From positions 3,796,501 through 3,860,500 of the forward strand of contig JACATO010002186.1 of assembly GCA_018389105.1 (NCBI GenBank): DNA of 64,000 bases, in the 5' to 3' direction. Made by a program: the position numbers and the translations under genes. Below the pieces are notes generated by a model. It was not told the origin of the DNA and made no database searches. It saw nothing but the letters and a program-made list of their open reading frames with translations. Below are positions 1-12,016 of the stretch, one piece after another; positions within the stretch are counted from its first letter, which is position 1; each line of letters starts with the position of its first letter. Origin of the DNA: Nautilus pompilius (lineage: Eukaryota > Mollusca > Cephalopoda > Nautilida > Nautilidae).

Positions 1-318
1 CTGCACATAGGCGCAGGATGATGGAAGAAGGGAGGTAATGACCTGCTCCTCCCCACCAGAACCGGGTAGAACCAATGTATATTTCCAATCAGTTGAAAGG
101 CAAGAATAAACAAATGTATGCAATGACAGCAAATCATTAAATACAGTAAATTCTGTCACCACTACCCAGCCAACAGTGCAGCAAATCACTTTCTTGCTTC
201 CAATTAATTTAATCACAATAAATGAAAAACTTTTGAAGGTTTAAAATCAAAAGCTATTAAAGAAAGCACCCCCTCCCAGCAACCAAAGAAAGATACAGGG
301 TTAAATTCAAGGACTGAC

Positions 319-425
319 TTTTGACTTGTTCTCCTGGTAAAGGATCCTTCATAATTTCTTTCATAGGTTGTCAGCGCCTCATTCAGAAGTTCTTCCACGA
401 TCTTCACATATCGCACATTGAAAGT
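319..425 (-). CDS. RICTOR: rictor exon R18 (leftmost seen)
   Basis: The exon begins in phase 0 after an acceptor reading tttctcaag and encodes TFNVRYVKIVEELLNEALTT followed by YERNYEGSFTRRTSQ. Human RICTOR has KYVDLIEEQLNEALTTY then RKPVDGDNYVRRSNQ at the same place. The donor is chosen as gtcagt, giving 107 nt and phase 2. The reading frame stays open for 100 more bases into the intron, but that tail (SVLEFNPVSF...) has no counterpart in human, so I treat it as intron read-through. This exon ends the part of rictor in the window; the RICTOR_V domain and C-terminal half lie to the left, outside. Confidence 0.88.
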
Positions 426-3038
426 CTTGAGAAAAAAAAGAAGAAATGTTTCTTTATAGATTAGAAGAAAAGCAGCAGTGCAAAGAATTGAGTATGAAGA
501 GTTTGAGACAGACAGAAGTATCTGAGCCTTTTACATCACAATAAAGAACTATTTTCTTTCAAACAGTAAAGTCAATTTAAAATATAAGAATTTAGTCTGT
601 CTATTCTTGCACTGTACATACAGGTATGAATTCTTATCTTTATTCTTTTAATCCAAAACATACACTACAGATTTTTCCTAGAATTTCCAAGATCAAGTGA
701 TCAAAAATTGGTCCACCTACAATAATTCAGGCATACTTCATAGATAAAACTTAAGACTTCTGAATGGTCAATTAGAAACAATTTATTCCAGTTATCAATA
801 CTATAAAATTAAACTCATCCAGATTTATCAAAACTGCAGCCAAAGAAAGACTAATTTTTATGCCAGTGATTTTAAACTGTTTTGTTTTTATCACCATCAC
901 AAATTTGTGCATTTCATTTGTCTCAATTTCTACCTTTACACAACTTTTAATCATAAAAATATCTGGAAACTTGCAACATGGTCCACTGTTTACCACTCAA
1001 TGAACAAGCAAATCAAATTATCTTCCTGGTACAGCTGTTTCTGGTCCTTTCTTTTCACAGTTTTGAAGGACACATCACATATGGGGAATGAAATCTAGGT
1101 CCAAAATAAACTCCTACTCAATAAGTCTATAACAAATGATCTCGTGTTTTTTTTTTTTCATTTCCAATGATATAACACAAGAAAGTGATCACTACATTCC
1201 AACCAACCATGACATTTCTAAAAATGCCAAGACTGCATAGCTGGATACATTTCAAATGTTCAAAGAATTTAACTAAATTAGTATTTCACTAACAAGTCAG
1301 AGGCATGAGATATAAAAGTTTGTTAAGCTAATTTGCTTTCATAAAGCATGAACGCTATGATAATTTCTACTGTATTTCTCTCTTCTTTTTTTTCAAATTA
1401 ATATACATTTTTTCTATTAAAAGATTCTTCATTTTTTTTAAAACTAAAGTATTTGAAATAACTATGGAAGCACACAGGATAGGCATGAATAATGAGTAAT
1501 TGCACCTGAGAAATGTATATAATATATGTACAATGCATTATTACAAAAAATATGCAAAAAAATTAATTAAATAAATATGCTGTACAGTGCATTAATATTT
1601 GGTATGTAAGTCCTTTTCTTTAAATAGAGTGACACCTTGTTTTCATGCTCCTATGCAAGTTATCGATGTATGACCATGGAATGTTGGTCCAAATATCCTG
1701 TAGCACTTTCCACAGTTCATCCAATGTATTTGGTTTCCATTTGACTTTCTCAGTAGCATATAACCTCAATGATGTTCATATCAGCACTCTGTGCAGGCCA
1801 AGGCATCTTTGTGAGTGTTCTAACAGCCCCTTTACATTCCAGATAGTTTTTCACCATGTTGGCTGTATGGTTTGGGGTCATGTCATTTTGAAAAATGAAT
1901 CCCTGCACAATGAGATGACTTTCTGAAGGAATGGCATGATGCATGAGAATCTACCTGCACCTATCAACAGTCAGTATACCTTAAATTTTAAGCAAATCTC
2001 AGACAAACCCGGTTGATATTTAGCCCCCATATTTGTATTAAATCAACCGTTTCACTGTAGCTGTTGGACAAGACTATGATACTGTTTCCCAGTCTGCCTT
2101 TCAACAAACTACCATTGATTATTGCCAAACAGTTCAAACTCGAAATTATCTGTAAAGAGCACCTCCTTTCAGACTTGGTCATCCCACTGTTTCATTTCTG
2201 CTGTCATTCAGCTCAGCAAACATTTTCGACCAGCTACACACCCATTACAACCACTTACCACTAATGCGTATTATATTGTTCTTGAAGAAATATTAACACC
2301 TGTACTTGCAGCTAGGTCATTCGAGAGATCTTTACTGGCTTGTTGTCTATCACAGAACATACCCTGAGGCATGTAACATCACTTTTGGAGAGTTTTAACT
2401 TTCTTCCTCAATCACGTCTATTGTTAAAAGTACCAATTTTGCATAGTTGCTTCTGAAACATGAAGCCAACCTGCAATTAGTTGCATGAAGTAGCCTTCAC
2501 TAGCTAAACCTTGATTTCTATATGCTTGTCATGTGATATTTCCTTCCCAGAAGCCTTAGTATTATGGAACATTTCATTTTCACATGAGATATGATTCTGT
2601 CACACATCATTTGCATTTTATACCCAGTTTTTCCTGCTTCTGTAGTTATTTCCAATACTGTATATAAGTCAAACATACATTAAATTTCCATGCTTCTTGT
2701 TTTCTCCATTTACATCTTTAATCTCTAATATTGCTAATGTTAAATGCAGTAGCTAAAAATACAGTATTCACAAAATTTTTTTCCATGTATTTCCACTCTG
2801 TTTATCTATGATTTATTTTGTTACAATAAAATTCAATTTCATCATGCACACAGACTTATTCTTGCACTTCCCTATTCTCATCATTTGTTGTATATTTTTT
2901 ATGTCCTACAGACTTGCAATCACCAGTTCTGATCACCAAGTATGATTCCTACTGCATGGCAACAAAAATGATGATTTTATCTTTACGTTCTCCCTGCACA
3001 CTTCCTAGAGAGATTCTTAATGAGCTTTGTGTACTCAC
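426..3038. other. rictor intron, AT-rich, with Tc1-group relic
   Basis: About 2.6 kb between two rictor exons. The stretch 1620-2460 is a decayed transposase, listed separately. The rest (426-1560 and 2600-3038) is AT-rich sequence with short homopolymers in which I recognise no gene, RNA or repeat. Confidence 0.7.
1560..2460 (-). mobile_element. decayed Tc1-group (DD38E-type) transposon
   Basis: Read on the minus strand, this is the C-terminal two thirds of a Tc1-group transposase. The first catalytic Asp is seen near 2150 in EVLFTDNFEFELFGNN. The second lies in FIFQNDMTPNHTANMVKNYL near 1880, and the catalytic Glu in PAQSADMNIIEV near 1765. There are 38 residues between the second Asp and the Glu, which is the spacing described for the DD38E (Intruder) sibling group of Tc1 rather than the usual 34. 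The frame then shifts by one base and continues as KVKWKPNTLDELWKVLQDI, ending at a stop at 1620-1622. Several stops and frameshifts interrupt it, so it is dead. The sequence just below 1600 (tgtacagtgcattaatattt) is probably the terminal region; the other terminus was not found. Confidence 0.85.
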
Positions 3039-3194
3039 TTTGTGCCACTTCTGCAACTCATTGTTCACGTAATTAGCATCTTTCAGGGACTTAAATCCTC
3101 GAGGATGGGAAAGAAACCGACAAATCAGCATTGTACCTTTCTCACCCAAATGAAGAACTGATGGTCGAAATTTTATCAGAACCTCAAGATTCTC
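3039..3194 (-). CDS. RICTOR: rictor exon R17
   Basis: 156 nt, phase 0 at both ends, acceptor ctttaag and donor gtgagt. It encodes ENLEVLIKFRPSVLHLGEKG, then TMLICRFLSHPRGFKSLKDA, then NYVNNELQKWHK. Human RICTOR reads ANLHALIQMKPALSHLGDKG, LLLLLRFLSIPKGFSYLNER, GYVAKQLEKWHR, so the match is collinear without gaps. This part belongs to the RasGEF_N-like helical region near the middle of the protein. It joins exon R18 in phase 0. Confidence 0.96.
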
Positions 3195-3723
3195 CTTAAA
3201 GTGGAAAAAAAAAGAAATAATAATTTAATAATTAAATTAATGAGAATTATTAAGGAGTAAGAATTAATTTTCAATTGCTTAAAATTGAAGCTATTCCACA
3301 AATTCTCTTTCGTTTCAAGATCTGGTTAAGGACCAATTTATGTTTAATCAAAGATACAGAAAATATTTGAGAAATCACAAGGCATTTGAAACTTTGTTTT
3401 CAATAAGAGGACCCATCCAACACACCCTTTCTTCAAACCCCCAACTCTATCCTGTTTACCTTTTTATTTTTTTTTCTTTTCATCAATTTATAGTTTGTGA
3501 AAAAAATTTTCACCCTCTCCCTATTGTCAACCATACTGGTACATGAGGGTGGAGGTGTCAGGCATTGCTTTATAAGTCACTCAGGACGGTGACAGGAGGG
3601 CAGCACACCCTGTTCCTTTGATTCATTCAACTTCCTCTGGCCCTCGGACAGATGGGGAAAAAATAGTCTCAAGCAGAAATTCCATGGATGTATCATCAAT
3701 ATTGGTGCAAAGAAAACAACTGG

Positions 3724-3748
3724 GTGTGTGTGTGTGTGTGTGTGTGTG
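3724..3748 (+). repeat. (GT)n microsatellite
   Basis: An uninterrupted run of about twelve GT dinucleotides, 20 bases from the donor side of rictor exon R16 (on the gene strand it is an AC run just inside the intron). Confidence 0.95.
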
Positions 3749-3768
3749 AAATAATTCAGATCACATAC

Positions 3769-3933
3769 CTGCAATTCACATGCTTCATCCACCACATTTA
3801 AAGCTGCCATGGCAACTGACCGTGACTGGTCATAGAGCTGAGTGACCACCATCTCCATGCCCCAAATCTTGAAGGACTGGATCTTGCTACGAAGTAAAAC
3901 CCTCAAAAACCGTGTGGCATATAGTCTGGCATT
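3769..3933 (-). CDS. RICTOR: rictor exon R16
   Basis: 165 nt, phase 0 at both ends, acceptor ctctcctag and donor gtatgt. It encodes NARLYATRFLRVLLRSKIQS, then FKIWGMEMVVTQLYDQSRSV, then AMAALNVVDEACELQ. Human RICTOR has CRLYATKHLRVLLRANVEFF, NNWGIELLVTQLHDKNKTIS, SEALDILDEACEDK. This is the most conserved and most diagnostic exon in the window; the LRVLLR and VTQL.D motifs lie in the RasGEF_N-like region. Confidence 0.97.
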
Positions 3934-6900
3934 CTAGGAGAGAAAAAACATCAATCAGTCAAAAAAGCCAACCAAATTAGTACGGTACATTCCCTGTACA
4001 GGCTAAAGAGTAAAATACAGTTAAAGTACAAAAGAAAACTTATAGAAAATTGCAACATCATGTGACTGGGCATCAATGTGTTTCTCATGGTCACAGATGT
4101 CAAACACTTCTGAGAAGTTTTGGATCTGTAGCATGACCTAAAGTTTATTTTTATAAAACAATTCAGGTTCAACTTTCCTAATTAAATTAAATACAAATTT
4201 AATTACACTATTATAGTTTTAGAGACCACCTACAACTATTTAATACCTGATCAACTGTTGCTTTATCTTTTTCTCTCTGGGCTGTGTACTTGGTTTATTG
4301 GATTTAAGCTTTTATCAAGTTCAACATCAGTTTTAAACAGTAAATTACGGTAGATGGTTCAAAGTTGAAATGGTCTACTGTGAAATCCTCTTAAAATACA
4401 GACCATTTTTATCAGTAGTAAATTATTATTCCTACTAGCAGTAGGCAGAAATTTCAATGCATTTATTCCTGACACTTAGGCAAGGACATAAACTGTAGTA
4501 TATTGTTTTTCTCTTAACCATCAGTAAATGATTCTGATTAGCAAGAAAAAACAACAACAAAAAATTGTGGTGTTTGACCCTATAGTGGGCCTTGTTGGGG
4601 CCGCCTCGGACTCTGGAGGCAAAAACCAGGACAGAAAGATAACAGCAGCTCCTTCTTAGATCTTTTTCTTTTCTTGAGACAGATACTGAAGCCCTCTCTA
4701 CAAAACCAATGTTACCAGATTGTTAAATTTTAAGGATATAAACTGGCAGCTTAGACAATCAGTCAGTCCAGCTGGTCAGAGCGTTGGGAAAATCCTACTT
4801 CCCCCTCCCTCCAGAGAGAGGGAGTAGGGTTGGGTGGCCGGCTCGCAGTCTCAATGTAAACTAATTTTGGCTAAAATTCTTTAAGACCATAAGTTTTCAT
4901 TTTAAAAAAAATTATCAATTTTTGTTATTAATCGAAATTTAAATAATATTTCTTTGCACCTAAAAAAAGAGATCAAGCTCAAGAGTTGATTGTCAGTGGG
5001 TGAGTTCTCTTTACTTGTCAGTGTAGCCCACGTGAAGGCTCCGCGTTTCATTTTGACCATTTTTAAACTGTAAAACAAAAACCGCTTGAGAAAGAGAGAA
5101 TTTGCAGATTAAACTAAAATTTAAATTTTCAAATATTAATTCAGTGAGTTACAAATTTTTCTGATGAATGTTTTAAGTGAAAAAAAAAAAAAAAGCTAAG
5201 TAAATAAGATCACATTTCTAACACAAACTTCACACACATTTTCTAAAGAAATGTTCTGAATTACACACGAGAGAGGTCAAACAATGTCATGTGTGTTTAC
5301 ATGGTGGAGACTGACAGATAGACCATTCTCTGATGTATGTACTCTTAGCTAGTAGTCATGACAAGCAACAGGCACAGCATAAAGCAGAGAAACAAATGAC
5401 ATCTGTATCCCCCCCTTTTTTTTAACAGTACACAGTTCGAATCTGAACAAAGCAGAGTGTTCTTCAATCTCCAACAGTTGCTTATAACCAATTAAAGAGA
5501 GTGACTGATGAAGCTCGCCAAGAAAAGAATTAGCCTGTTTGACAGAAAATGATGAATGGATTCAACTTCGTATATACACGCAAATACAAAAGTAAAAATA
5601 GCAGCCATTGTCAGCATTGTCTGAGCCACAGGGCTACTTCAAATCCTGACTCAAAGCTCCGAAACTCCTTCACAACTGAATGTTTCTTTGATGCTGCCAC
5701 AAGGTGTTGATAATGGTCACCAGGATAAGTTGGATTAACCCAGTAAAACAGGGTAGTGTGTTTATAACAGGTTTTTGATATACAGTGAAAGCAAAGATGT
5801 GGGGAAGCCCTTTCCAACAATGGATTAAAAAGAAATAAATTTTTACCTAAATAAATCATTTTCACAAATCTTGTGGTAATATTCAAGATTATTTAACTTG
5901 CATTTTATGGTTAAAAGTTCCCACATGTTCATGAAAAATTAACTTTTGCTGCCTTTTCTTCAATGCTCCTCAACAAAATTAACTACAAAATATTCAAATA
6001 TTCTTTTTTCGGTTATTAGACTTAGAGAATCATTTGTATCAATCAGTATTTATTTACACAAGCTAACACAGGTAAAAATTATGCATACACTACAACAACA
6101 GGCTATAAATTCTGGTGACAAATTTTCAGCCTTTTCACATCCTTTTAAACTCTTCACACAAGGAAAGTCTACACACAACACCCACGTGTAACTGATGATG
6201 CTAGAAATTCCTGTATATCACTGCATGCACATTTAAATCCATAGTAATCAATTCTAGAAACTTATTACTAGTTCTTTTCGCGAAAGAACCAGAATCCATA
6301 AGAGGAGTTACATGATAATGCCAACTAAAAGCAATGTATGATGAGTGAAAATCTCAAAACAAACTACTAAAATTGCTCATTTAATGTTGTGATTTTTCTG
6401 GTGGCCTTAAATGACTCATGTTCCATCTGAAACCCCATTACTTTCAGAAGTCACTCACACACCCCCCAACAACAAAGTTGGTATAAAATAAACTATTTCT
6501 AAAATCATGATCTTCCACCTGTGGAATTTTTGCTAGTAGCCAACAAAAAAATGTTACTAATTTTATTTGAAATGTTGCTAAATTCGTTCCGAATTTCTAT
6601 CATAACACATTTTCCATGGTGTGATAGGAGGACACATGCATCTACACAGTTCATAACAGTAATTCTTCTCAGGTGAGAGGTTCAGCCATCTTTTCCTAGT
6701 TTTTTTTTTTATATATTGCCTACTAAAGCAAGCAAATGGCCCTGGAGTTAAGGATGAGCAGAAGAGACACATTACAGGCAACCAACAAGGCTAATCATCC
6801 TAGAAACATGGGATTAAACCAACCAGCAGTTTCTGTTAGCAAGGCTGACAAAGAATCTCCAACAACAAAACTTTTCAGGAACATTCTAACCAGGCTCTCA

Positions 6901-7529
6901 GAAAACATCCAAAGCATCTTAAACACAGACATGTGCCCAGATTCGTGTTTCTCTCTCTCCCACTATTATACAAACATATTCAAAATTATGATCACCATAT
7001 GAAAACAATGTTATCAACTTTTTCAACAATTTATTGTCAGTGTAAATGTTGGTGTAGAGTTGATACAGGCAGCAGGCACTGGTGGCCAGCAGCTGAAGCA
7101 ACCACTGCAGAATATTTGCAACTGACATGAGTCCACTCATTAGCAGACAGACAAACCAGCACGCGTTGAGCATAATTCAAAGGTTATTCTACAGAATAAA
7201 GTTCACCACCTTCATGGTTTTGATTACATCTGCGACTTGTGCCAAATGTTCACAGCTCATCCAGACATCTTTTTGCCAGAATAAAAGAAAAAAAGTTTAC
7301 GAAAAGAAACCAAACAACAATCCACACCAATAGGCAAAGACAGAGATATACAAAGCATCGGCTAAAGAAATGAAAAATAAACCATATCACCAAATAAAAA
7401 CAGAAAAAGAACAAACAATCCATCATCAACAATAAACAAGCACAAGGTAGAAACAGATAACTAATCGATGTGATTGGGATTTGCAAGTAAACTATTACTT
7501 TTCTTATTTTAACCAACCAGACCACTTAC
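3934..7529. other. rictor intron, nothing recognised
   Basis: 3.6 kb intron. Two short GC-richer islands at about 4565-4630 and 4780-4850 (CT-rich then ggccggctcgcag) stand out from the AT-rich background but do not match a repeat or RNA that I know. Open frames here lack any recognisable domain. Confidence 0.6.
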
Positions 7530-7656
7530 CTCTGATGAAGCCACAAGGCCCTTGGTGAGAACTGCTCGAGTGGAACTGTCCCTACCATAATAGAGGCTGG
7601 ACACAGTTAGCCTGATGTAGGTGTCATGAGATGTGATGGAAATGAGATCATGCAAA
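7530..7656 (-). CDS. RICTOR: rictor exon R15
   Basis: 127 nt, acceptor cttttcag, donor gtaagt. The first base completes a codon begun in the preceding, unlocated exon; the end is phase 0. It encodes LHDLISITSHDTYIRLTVSS, then LYYGRDSSTRAVLTKGLVAS, then SE. Human RICTOR has LLNLCSLKNQDHLLKLTVSS, LDYSRDGLARVILSKILTAA. The phase proves that at least one exon is missing between here and R14. Confidence 0.95.
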
Positions 7657-8149
7657 CTGAAAAGAAATTTTTGAAAGAATGCGTCAGTAACACACACTTC
7701 ATTCTTGAGTTTAGCACACAGTAATGGAATCCATATTTTATCGAGAATGCAGTGTCTCTTGAAAGGGTAAAGATGTTTTACTTGAACTGGCATTGTGAAA
7801 AACGAATACCTCACATAATAAAAACTGCCAGGTTTGTGAAATCTTGTCAGGGATGTAACAAGTCTAATTTTCCTATTTTACAGCCCTTACAAAGAGTCAC
7901 CAGCTAAAACATTACAGACATCAGAAGCAATTAATTACTGAAGATGATGATTTTTTTTTAACTACTAAGTTGTTGATCGCTGAAATACACTGCCTAGTAA
8001 AAAAGTTGAAGGTGGGTCTTTAAATGGCTTTAAGAATATGCTGAATGTCGATATTAAGGGCAAAGGGGTCTCCATATAGGTTGTAAATTTCCTGTCCCTA
8101 TGACTTAACCTATAACCTTATAACACACAACCAGTAAACAAATGGTATT
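7657..8149. other. intron stretch, nothing recognised
   Basis: About 490 bases between rictor exon R15 and the hAT element. No coding match, RNA or repeat recognised. Confidence 0.6.
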
Positions 8150-9817
8150 ACCTAAAGTGGTTCCCAAGCCACGGGTCGTGGGAAGGTCTCAGGAATAAAA
8201 TAAAATTTTGGCAAAAATTATGAAATATTACAGAAAAAAATAAATAGAAGAAAACTTTTTTTCACTGATTTATGTGATGGCAGCAGAAGCCATGGCAAAC
8301 AGCGGGACATTGGAGTCTTTAGATAGGTATACTATTGCTGCAGAATGAAATATTGCATCTCATTTGAAGATTTATACCGAAACGGACTCAAGAGACGCCC
8401 TTTCACTTCTCCTCAATAGACGGCATGCGATCAAGGTTATTTGAAGGATTTAAACTATAAAGCAGGCCTAAACTAATCAGAAGAAATGTACCGCCAGAGA
8501 AGAAACACAAAAGCACGCCGAGCTGCCATCAAGCAGGCCCACTGCTGGACCCCAGCAAGATAGTCACTGGAAAAGAACCCAGAAACTCCAAGCCGTCCTA
8601 AGTAAGTTTATCTGTATTTCCATATCTATATCTGTATTGTGAACTGTTAGTGTGACCAAGACCAGGTACATGGCTGTTACACCTAAGTAGAGTCTTGTTG
8701 TTTAGCTTGTTAATAAACTGTTGAATTTGTATGACTGGTTCTTTCTTGTCAGCATACATAACTTCACTTGGACTCGTAATATAAATTCACTCTGATTCAT
8801 AACATTGATGACATCAGTACCAACTTAAAATATAGTGAGAGTGCATGTCATTTTTTTCTGGTAAGGATTTTAGTTCTAGATATAATTTTATTTTAGACAT
8901 GATAATTGCGTAGTTTTTTCAAATGAAAATGTTTTATTTACGTTTCATACAAGAATTATTGAAAGATTAGGCCAAAATGGACACAAAGATCTTTCGCTTC
9001 CACCGCGAATCTTTGAGAAATACGCGAAGCTTCTAGTCTCTTTCTTCATAACTATAAGTAGTATAGTTCAAACAAAGTGGCTGTGAAGTATTCTGGATCA
9101 AGAAGCAACTATTTATCCTCAACTCTGGCAAGAAATTAAATTGTAGGTTTTAGCTTTTCCAACATCAAACTTGGTCAAAAAAGGGGTTTAGTGCTAATCA
9201 TACAGCCACTAAGCGATGCTGATAGGGGTGGTTCAAGACTATTTGTCAAACACAGAATCAGAAATCAATAAACGAGCACAGAACCATCAAGCTCGAGAGA
9301 GAGTCATCAACACATTAAAATTCGATCTTTCATCGAAGAGCTGTACACTGATTAATCTTGCTTGCATACAAAATGCTAAACTTTTGCTGTAATGAAACAG
9401 TTTGATTTTCTACTAATTTGTCTGATTGCCTTGTAATTTACTTTTTCATTTAACTATGCGAAGGACTCCATCATAATTCATAGGGGGTGTTAGAAAAACA
9501 GTTTCGCTGGAGTGGGGCGCTGCGCCTTAACAAACTCTGGGCAGAAGTTTCCAGTTTGGGTGTTGCGCGGCCTGGCAGGTCGTGACAATTCACCAGCCAT
9601 ACTTCATAATAAATCTTTTAGTGTGGCGACTCAAGGTTTGGTATTTTATATTTACCTTTTTCTCTTTGTTTGTGTTTTCATTAGTGTTTCAACATATTCA
9701 GCATATGTTAGGCAACTGCTTGTCATATGTGGTTTTGGGGTGTAATAGAAGGACATCCATGTTATTTCTGTGTTTCTTCTGAGACGGAGATCATAACTCA
9801 TCATAATTATGCAGTTC

Positions 9818-10250
9818 ACATCACCCAGTGGCGGTGGGGGGGGGGGAGACAAAGGGGACAAAGCTCCCCAGGCCCAGGGGATTTAGAAATGTTTATTTTT
9901 TATAATGTTGCATACAGGTTTTGTGCTAATTGTTTATCGGCCTGGGCAGACGGGAGGAGTGGACTGCTGTGAATACGTTTACACACCAGAGGTTATGGAC
10001 CATTGTGTTCGACCCGGATTCTCCATCAGGGTGGCAATGACACAGACCCAATGAAAACACATAAATAAGAGGAGTTCACACTTCATGGGGAAAAGGATAG
10101 AGGCCATCCAACATCCACCCCCAACTTCTCTGGACTGGGAACCACATGGCCAACATGGGACTCTGACTCTAGGCCCACTCCTCATCCAGGGGCCCAGCTC
10201 ATTGACTTTTCCCGGGCCCCGTACTTGCTCTTGACAGCACTGACATCACC
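9818..10250. mobile_element. non-autonomous hAT-like element nested in the hAT
   Basis: The 417-bp insert 9826-10242 is flanked by identical 8-bp repeats acatcacc at 9818-9825 and 10243-10250. Its left end begins CAGTGGCGG and its right end, complemented, begins CAGTGCTGT, so both ends share CAGTG as in many hAT termini. Just inside are GC-rich blocks at both ends (aggcccagggg on the left, cccgggcccc on the right). It has no coding capacity. Base composition is clearly richer in G and C than the surroundings, including a run of about 11 G at 9836-9847. Confidence 0.82.
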
Positions 10251-10374
10251 AGTAGTTTAATGAACCTGAGTTATTGGAAGAATAGAGAACAACAAGTAAA
10301 ACGAAATTGGATGGAAAGCTTCCTTGGTGTCCTCTGAAGTGTGAAACAATGAGAGATGCAAATAGCCTCATAAC

Positions 10375-11806
10375 ATTGGAGAGGAGCTGGTGATGCCAGC
10401 AGCAATGGTAATGGTGAAAACTGTTTGTGGAGCAGATATTGCCAAGAAGCTGGAATCAGTACCGCTTTCCAACAATATCATAAAACAGCGAAATTACCAT
10501 GTCAGGTGATATTTTGGATCAACTAATTGTGCTGCTGAAGAAAGCAGGAAAATTTTTGTTGCAGATGGATGAATCTGTGGACACTGCAGATGACCCTCAA
10601 CTTAGTTTTTATCAGGTACAAAGGAGAAGACAACATTCTGGAGGAATCTCTCTTCTGCAATGTCCTGTCAACTACCACCACTGGAGAAGACATCTTTAAT
10701 ATGGTGAACGATTTTTTTCAAGAAACATGATCTTGACTGGTTTAACTGTTTGGCAGTGTGCACTGACGGAGCTCCATCTATGATGGGAAATCGTGTGGGA
10801 TTTGTCACTCGTGTTAAGGCAGAAAATCCTGACTCATAATAATTCAGTTTTTTTACATCAGGAAAACTTGGCCTCTCAACATTTGCAACCAGAACTCCAC
10901 ATGATTCTCAATCATGTGATCCCAATTGTGAATTTTGTCAAGGCCAGGGCTTTGTACTTGTGTATTTTCCATAAAATGTATGAAGAGAGGGGATCGCTTC
11001 ACCAGGACTTGTTGTTCCACTCGGATATCCACTGGCTCTCTCGAGGGAAGATTCTCAGATAGGTTATTGAACTCAAAACTGAAATTGAAATCTTTCTTTG
11101 AGAAAAGCATGTTGGCTGACCGCCTCAAAGATGTTGCATGGCTGGCAAAGCTGGCTTACTTAGGCGGCACCTTCCAGCACCTGAATTAACTAAATTCAGA
11201 CATGCAGGGCCGAAATCAAACCATGGTGGATATTGGTGAAAAAATTGCTTCATTCAAGAAAAAACTTGCACTTCAGATAAAAAAAAATGGCTAAAGGAAA
11301 AACAGCTGCCTTCCAAGAACTGAGTGCTCTGCTAGAAGATTAGTCAGAAATATCACTCAGTGACATCCAAGTTGTTTTCAAGAGTCATCTGAAGAACCTT
11401 CAAAAAGAAATTAACAGGTATTTGCCAGAAAATGTTGACCTTCAACAGCATAACTGGATCAAGAATGTGTTCAGTGTGAACATCAGTGACGTCGAAGACG
11501 ATATCCCAGAATTTCAAGAACTACTTTTAGATCTCCAAGAAAGTCAAGTTCAGAGCAATGTTAAGCCTTCCATATTCAAAATTTTGGGCCCAGCTCAACG
11601 TTAAGCCCATTCTAACTTGGGAAGCTGAAAAGGCTCTTCTCCCTTTCCCAACAATCTACCTCTGTGAACAAGGATTTTCAGATCAAGATTAAAGCAAGGA
11701 ACTGTGTGGATCCTCAGCATGACTTGCATTGTGCTCTGTCCATCAACATAAAACCAGAACTCAAAAGGTTCACCCAAAAAATGAAGCAGCATCATGGTAG
11801 CCACTG
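10375..11806 (+). pseudogene. hAT transposase (ZBED5/SCAND3/FAM200-like), broken
   Basis: Plus-strand pieces in order: VPLSNNIIKQRNYHV (about 10460), then GDILDQLIVLLKKAGKFLLQ with MDES (first catalytic Asp, about 10570), KGEDNILEESLFCNVLSTTT (10620), CTDGAPSMMGNRVGFVTRVK (second catalytic Asp, 10760), FHKMYEERGSLHQDLLFHSD followed by IHWLSRGKILR (11040), and the C-terminal dimerisation part LLPFPTIYLCEQGFSD (11640). At least five frameshifts or stops separate them, so no intact protein can be made. The order and motifs are those of the hAT group that also gave rise to the host genes ZBED5, SCAND3 and FAM200. An N-terminal BED finger was not found. Confidence 0.9.
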
Positions 11807-12016
11807 AAGTGTTTTTCATTTTTTCTGATTAAAAAGTTATTAAATTCATTTTGGTTTAGTTATTTAAATTACTTCAATGAACCTAATTTAATAAATGCTA
11901 TATATCAAAATAATCAGCGATTAAAACTATATTTACCAGCCCTTTGGGTCACCAGGATGGGAAAAGATTATATTTAGGGTCATGATCAAAAATGTTTGGG
12001 AAACACTGACCTAAAG

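Larger units (their letters stand above)
8150..12016. mobile_element. hAT transposon with 8-bp target duplication
   Basis: The element proper is 8158-12008 (3851 bp). Identical 8-bp direct repeats acctaaag at 8150-8157 and 12009-12016 are the hallmark of hAT insertion. The right end reads gggaaacactg, whose complement CAGTGTTTCCCAAAC is a typical hAT terminus. The left end reads TGGTTCCCAAG, so three bases (CAG) of the expected left end appear to be lost. A decayed transposase lies on the plus strand at 10375-11806. A second, smaller element is inserted at 9826-10242. The region 8480-9800 has no coding content that I recognise. The element sits in the rictor intron between exons R15 and R14. 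Confidence 0.9.

Noticed and set aside
213-318. Continuation of the R18 frame as coding sequence
   Set aside because: The peptide after TSQK has no similarity to rictor and a usable gtcagt donor lies at the point where similarity ends.
3577-3768. Continuation of the R16 frame beyond its donor
   Set aside because: It translates the AC microsatellite into a Thr-His run; homology stops at DEACELQ and a good gtatgt donor is present.
4730-4860. GC-richer stretch (ggccggctcgcag) as a tRNA or SINE
   Set aside because: No paired A and B boxes and no tRNA fold visible.
8560-8790. Possible solo LTR (ttaataaactgttgaattt region)
   Set aside because: No TG...CA boundaries or 4-6 bp duplication found; it lies inside the hAT and is likely element sequence.
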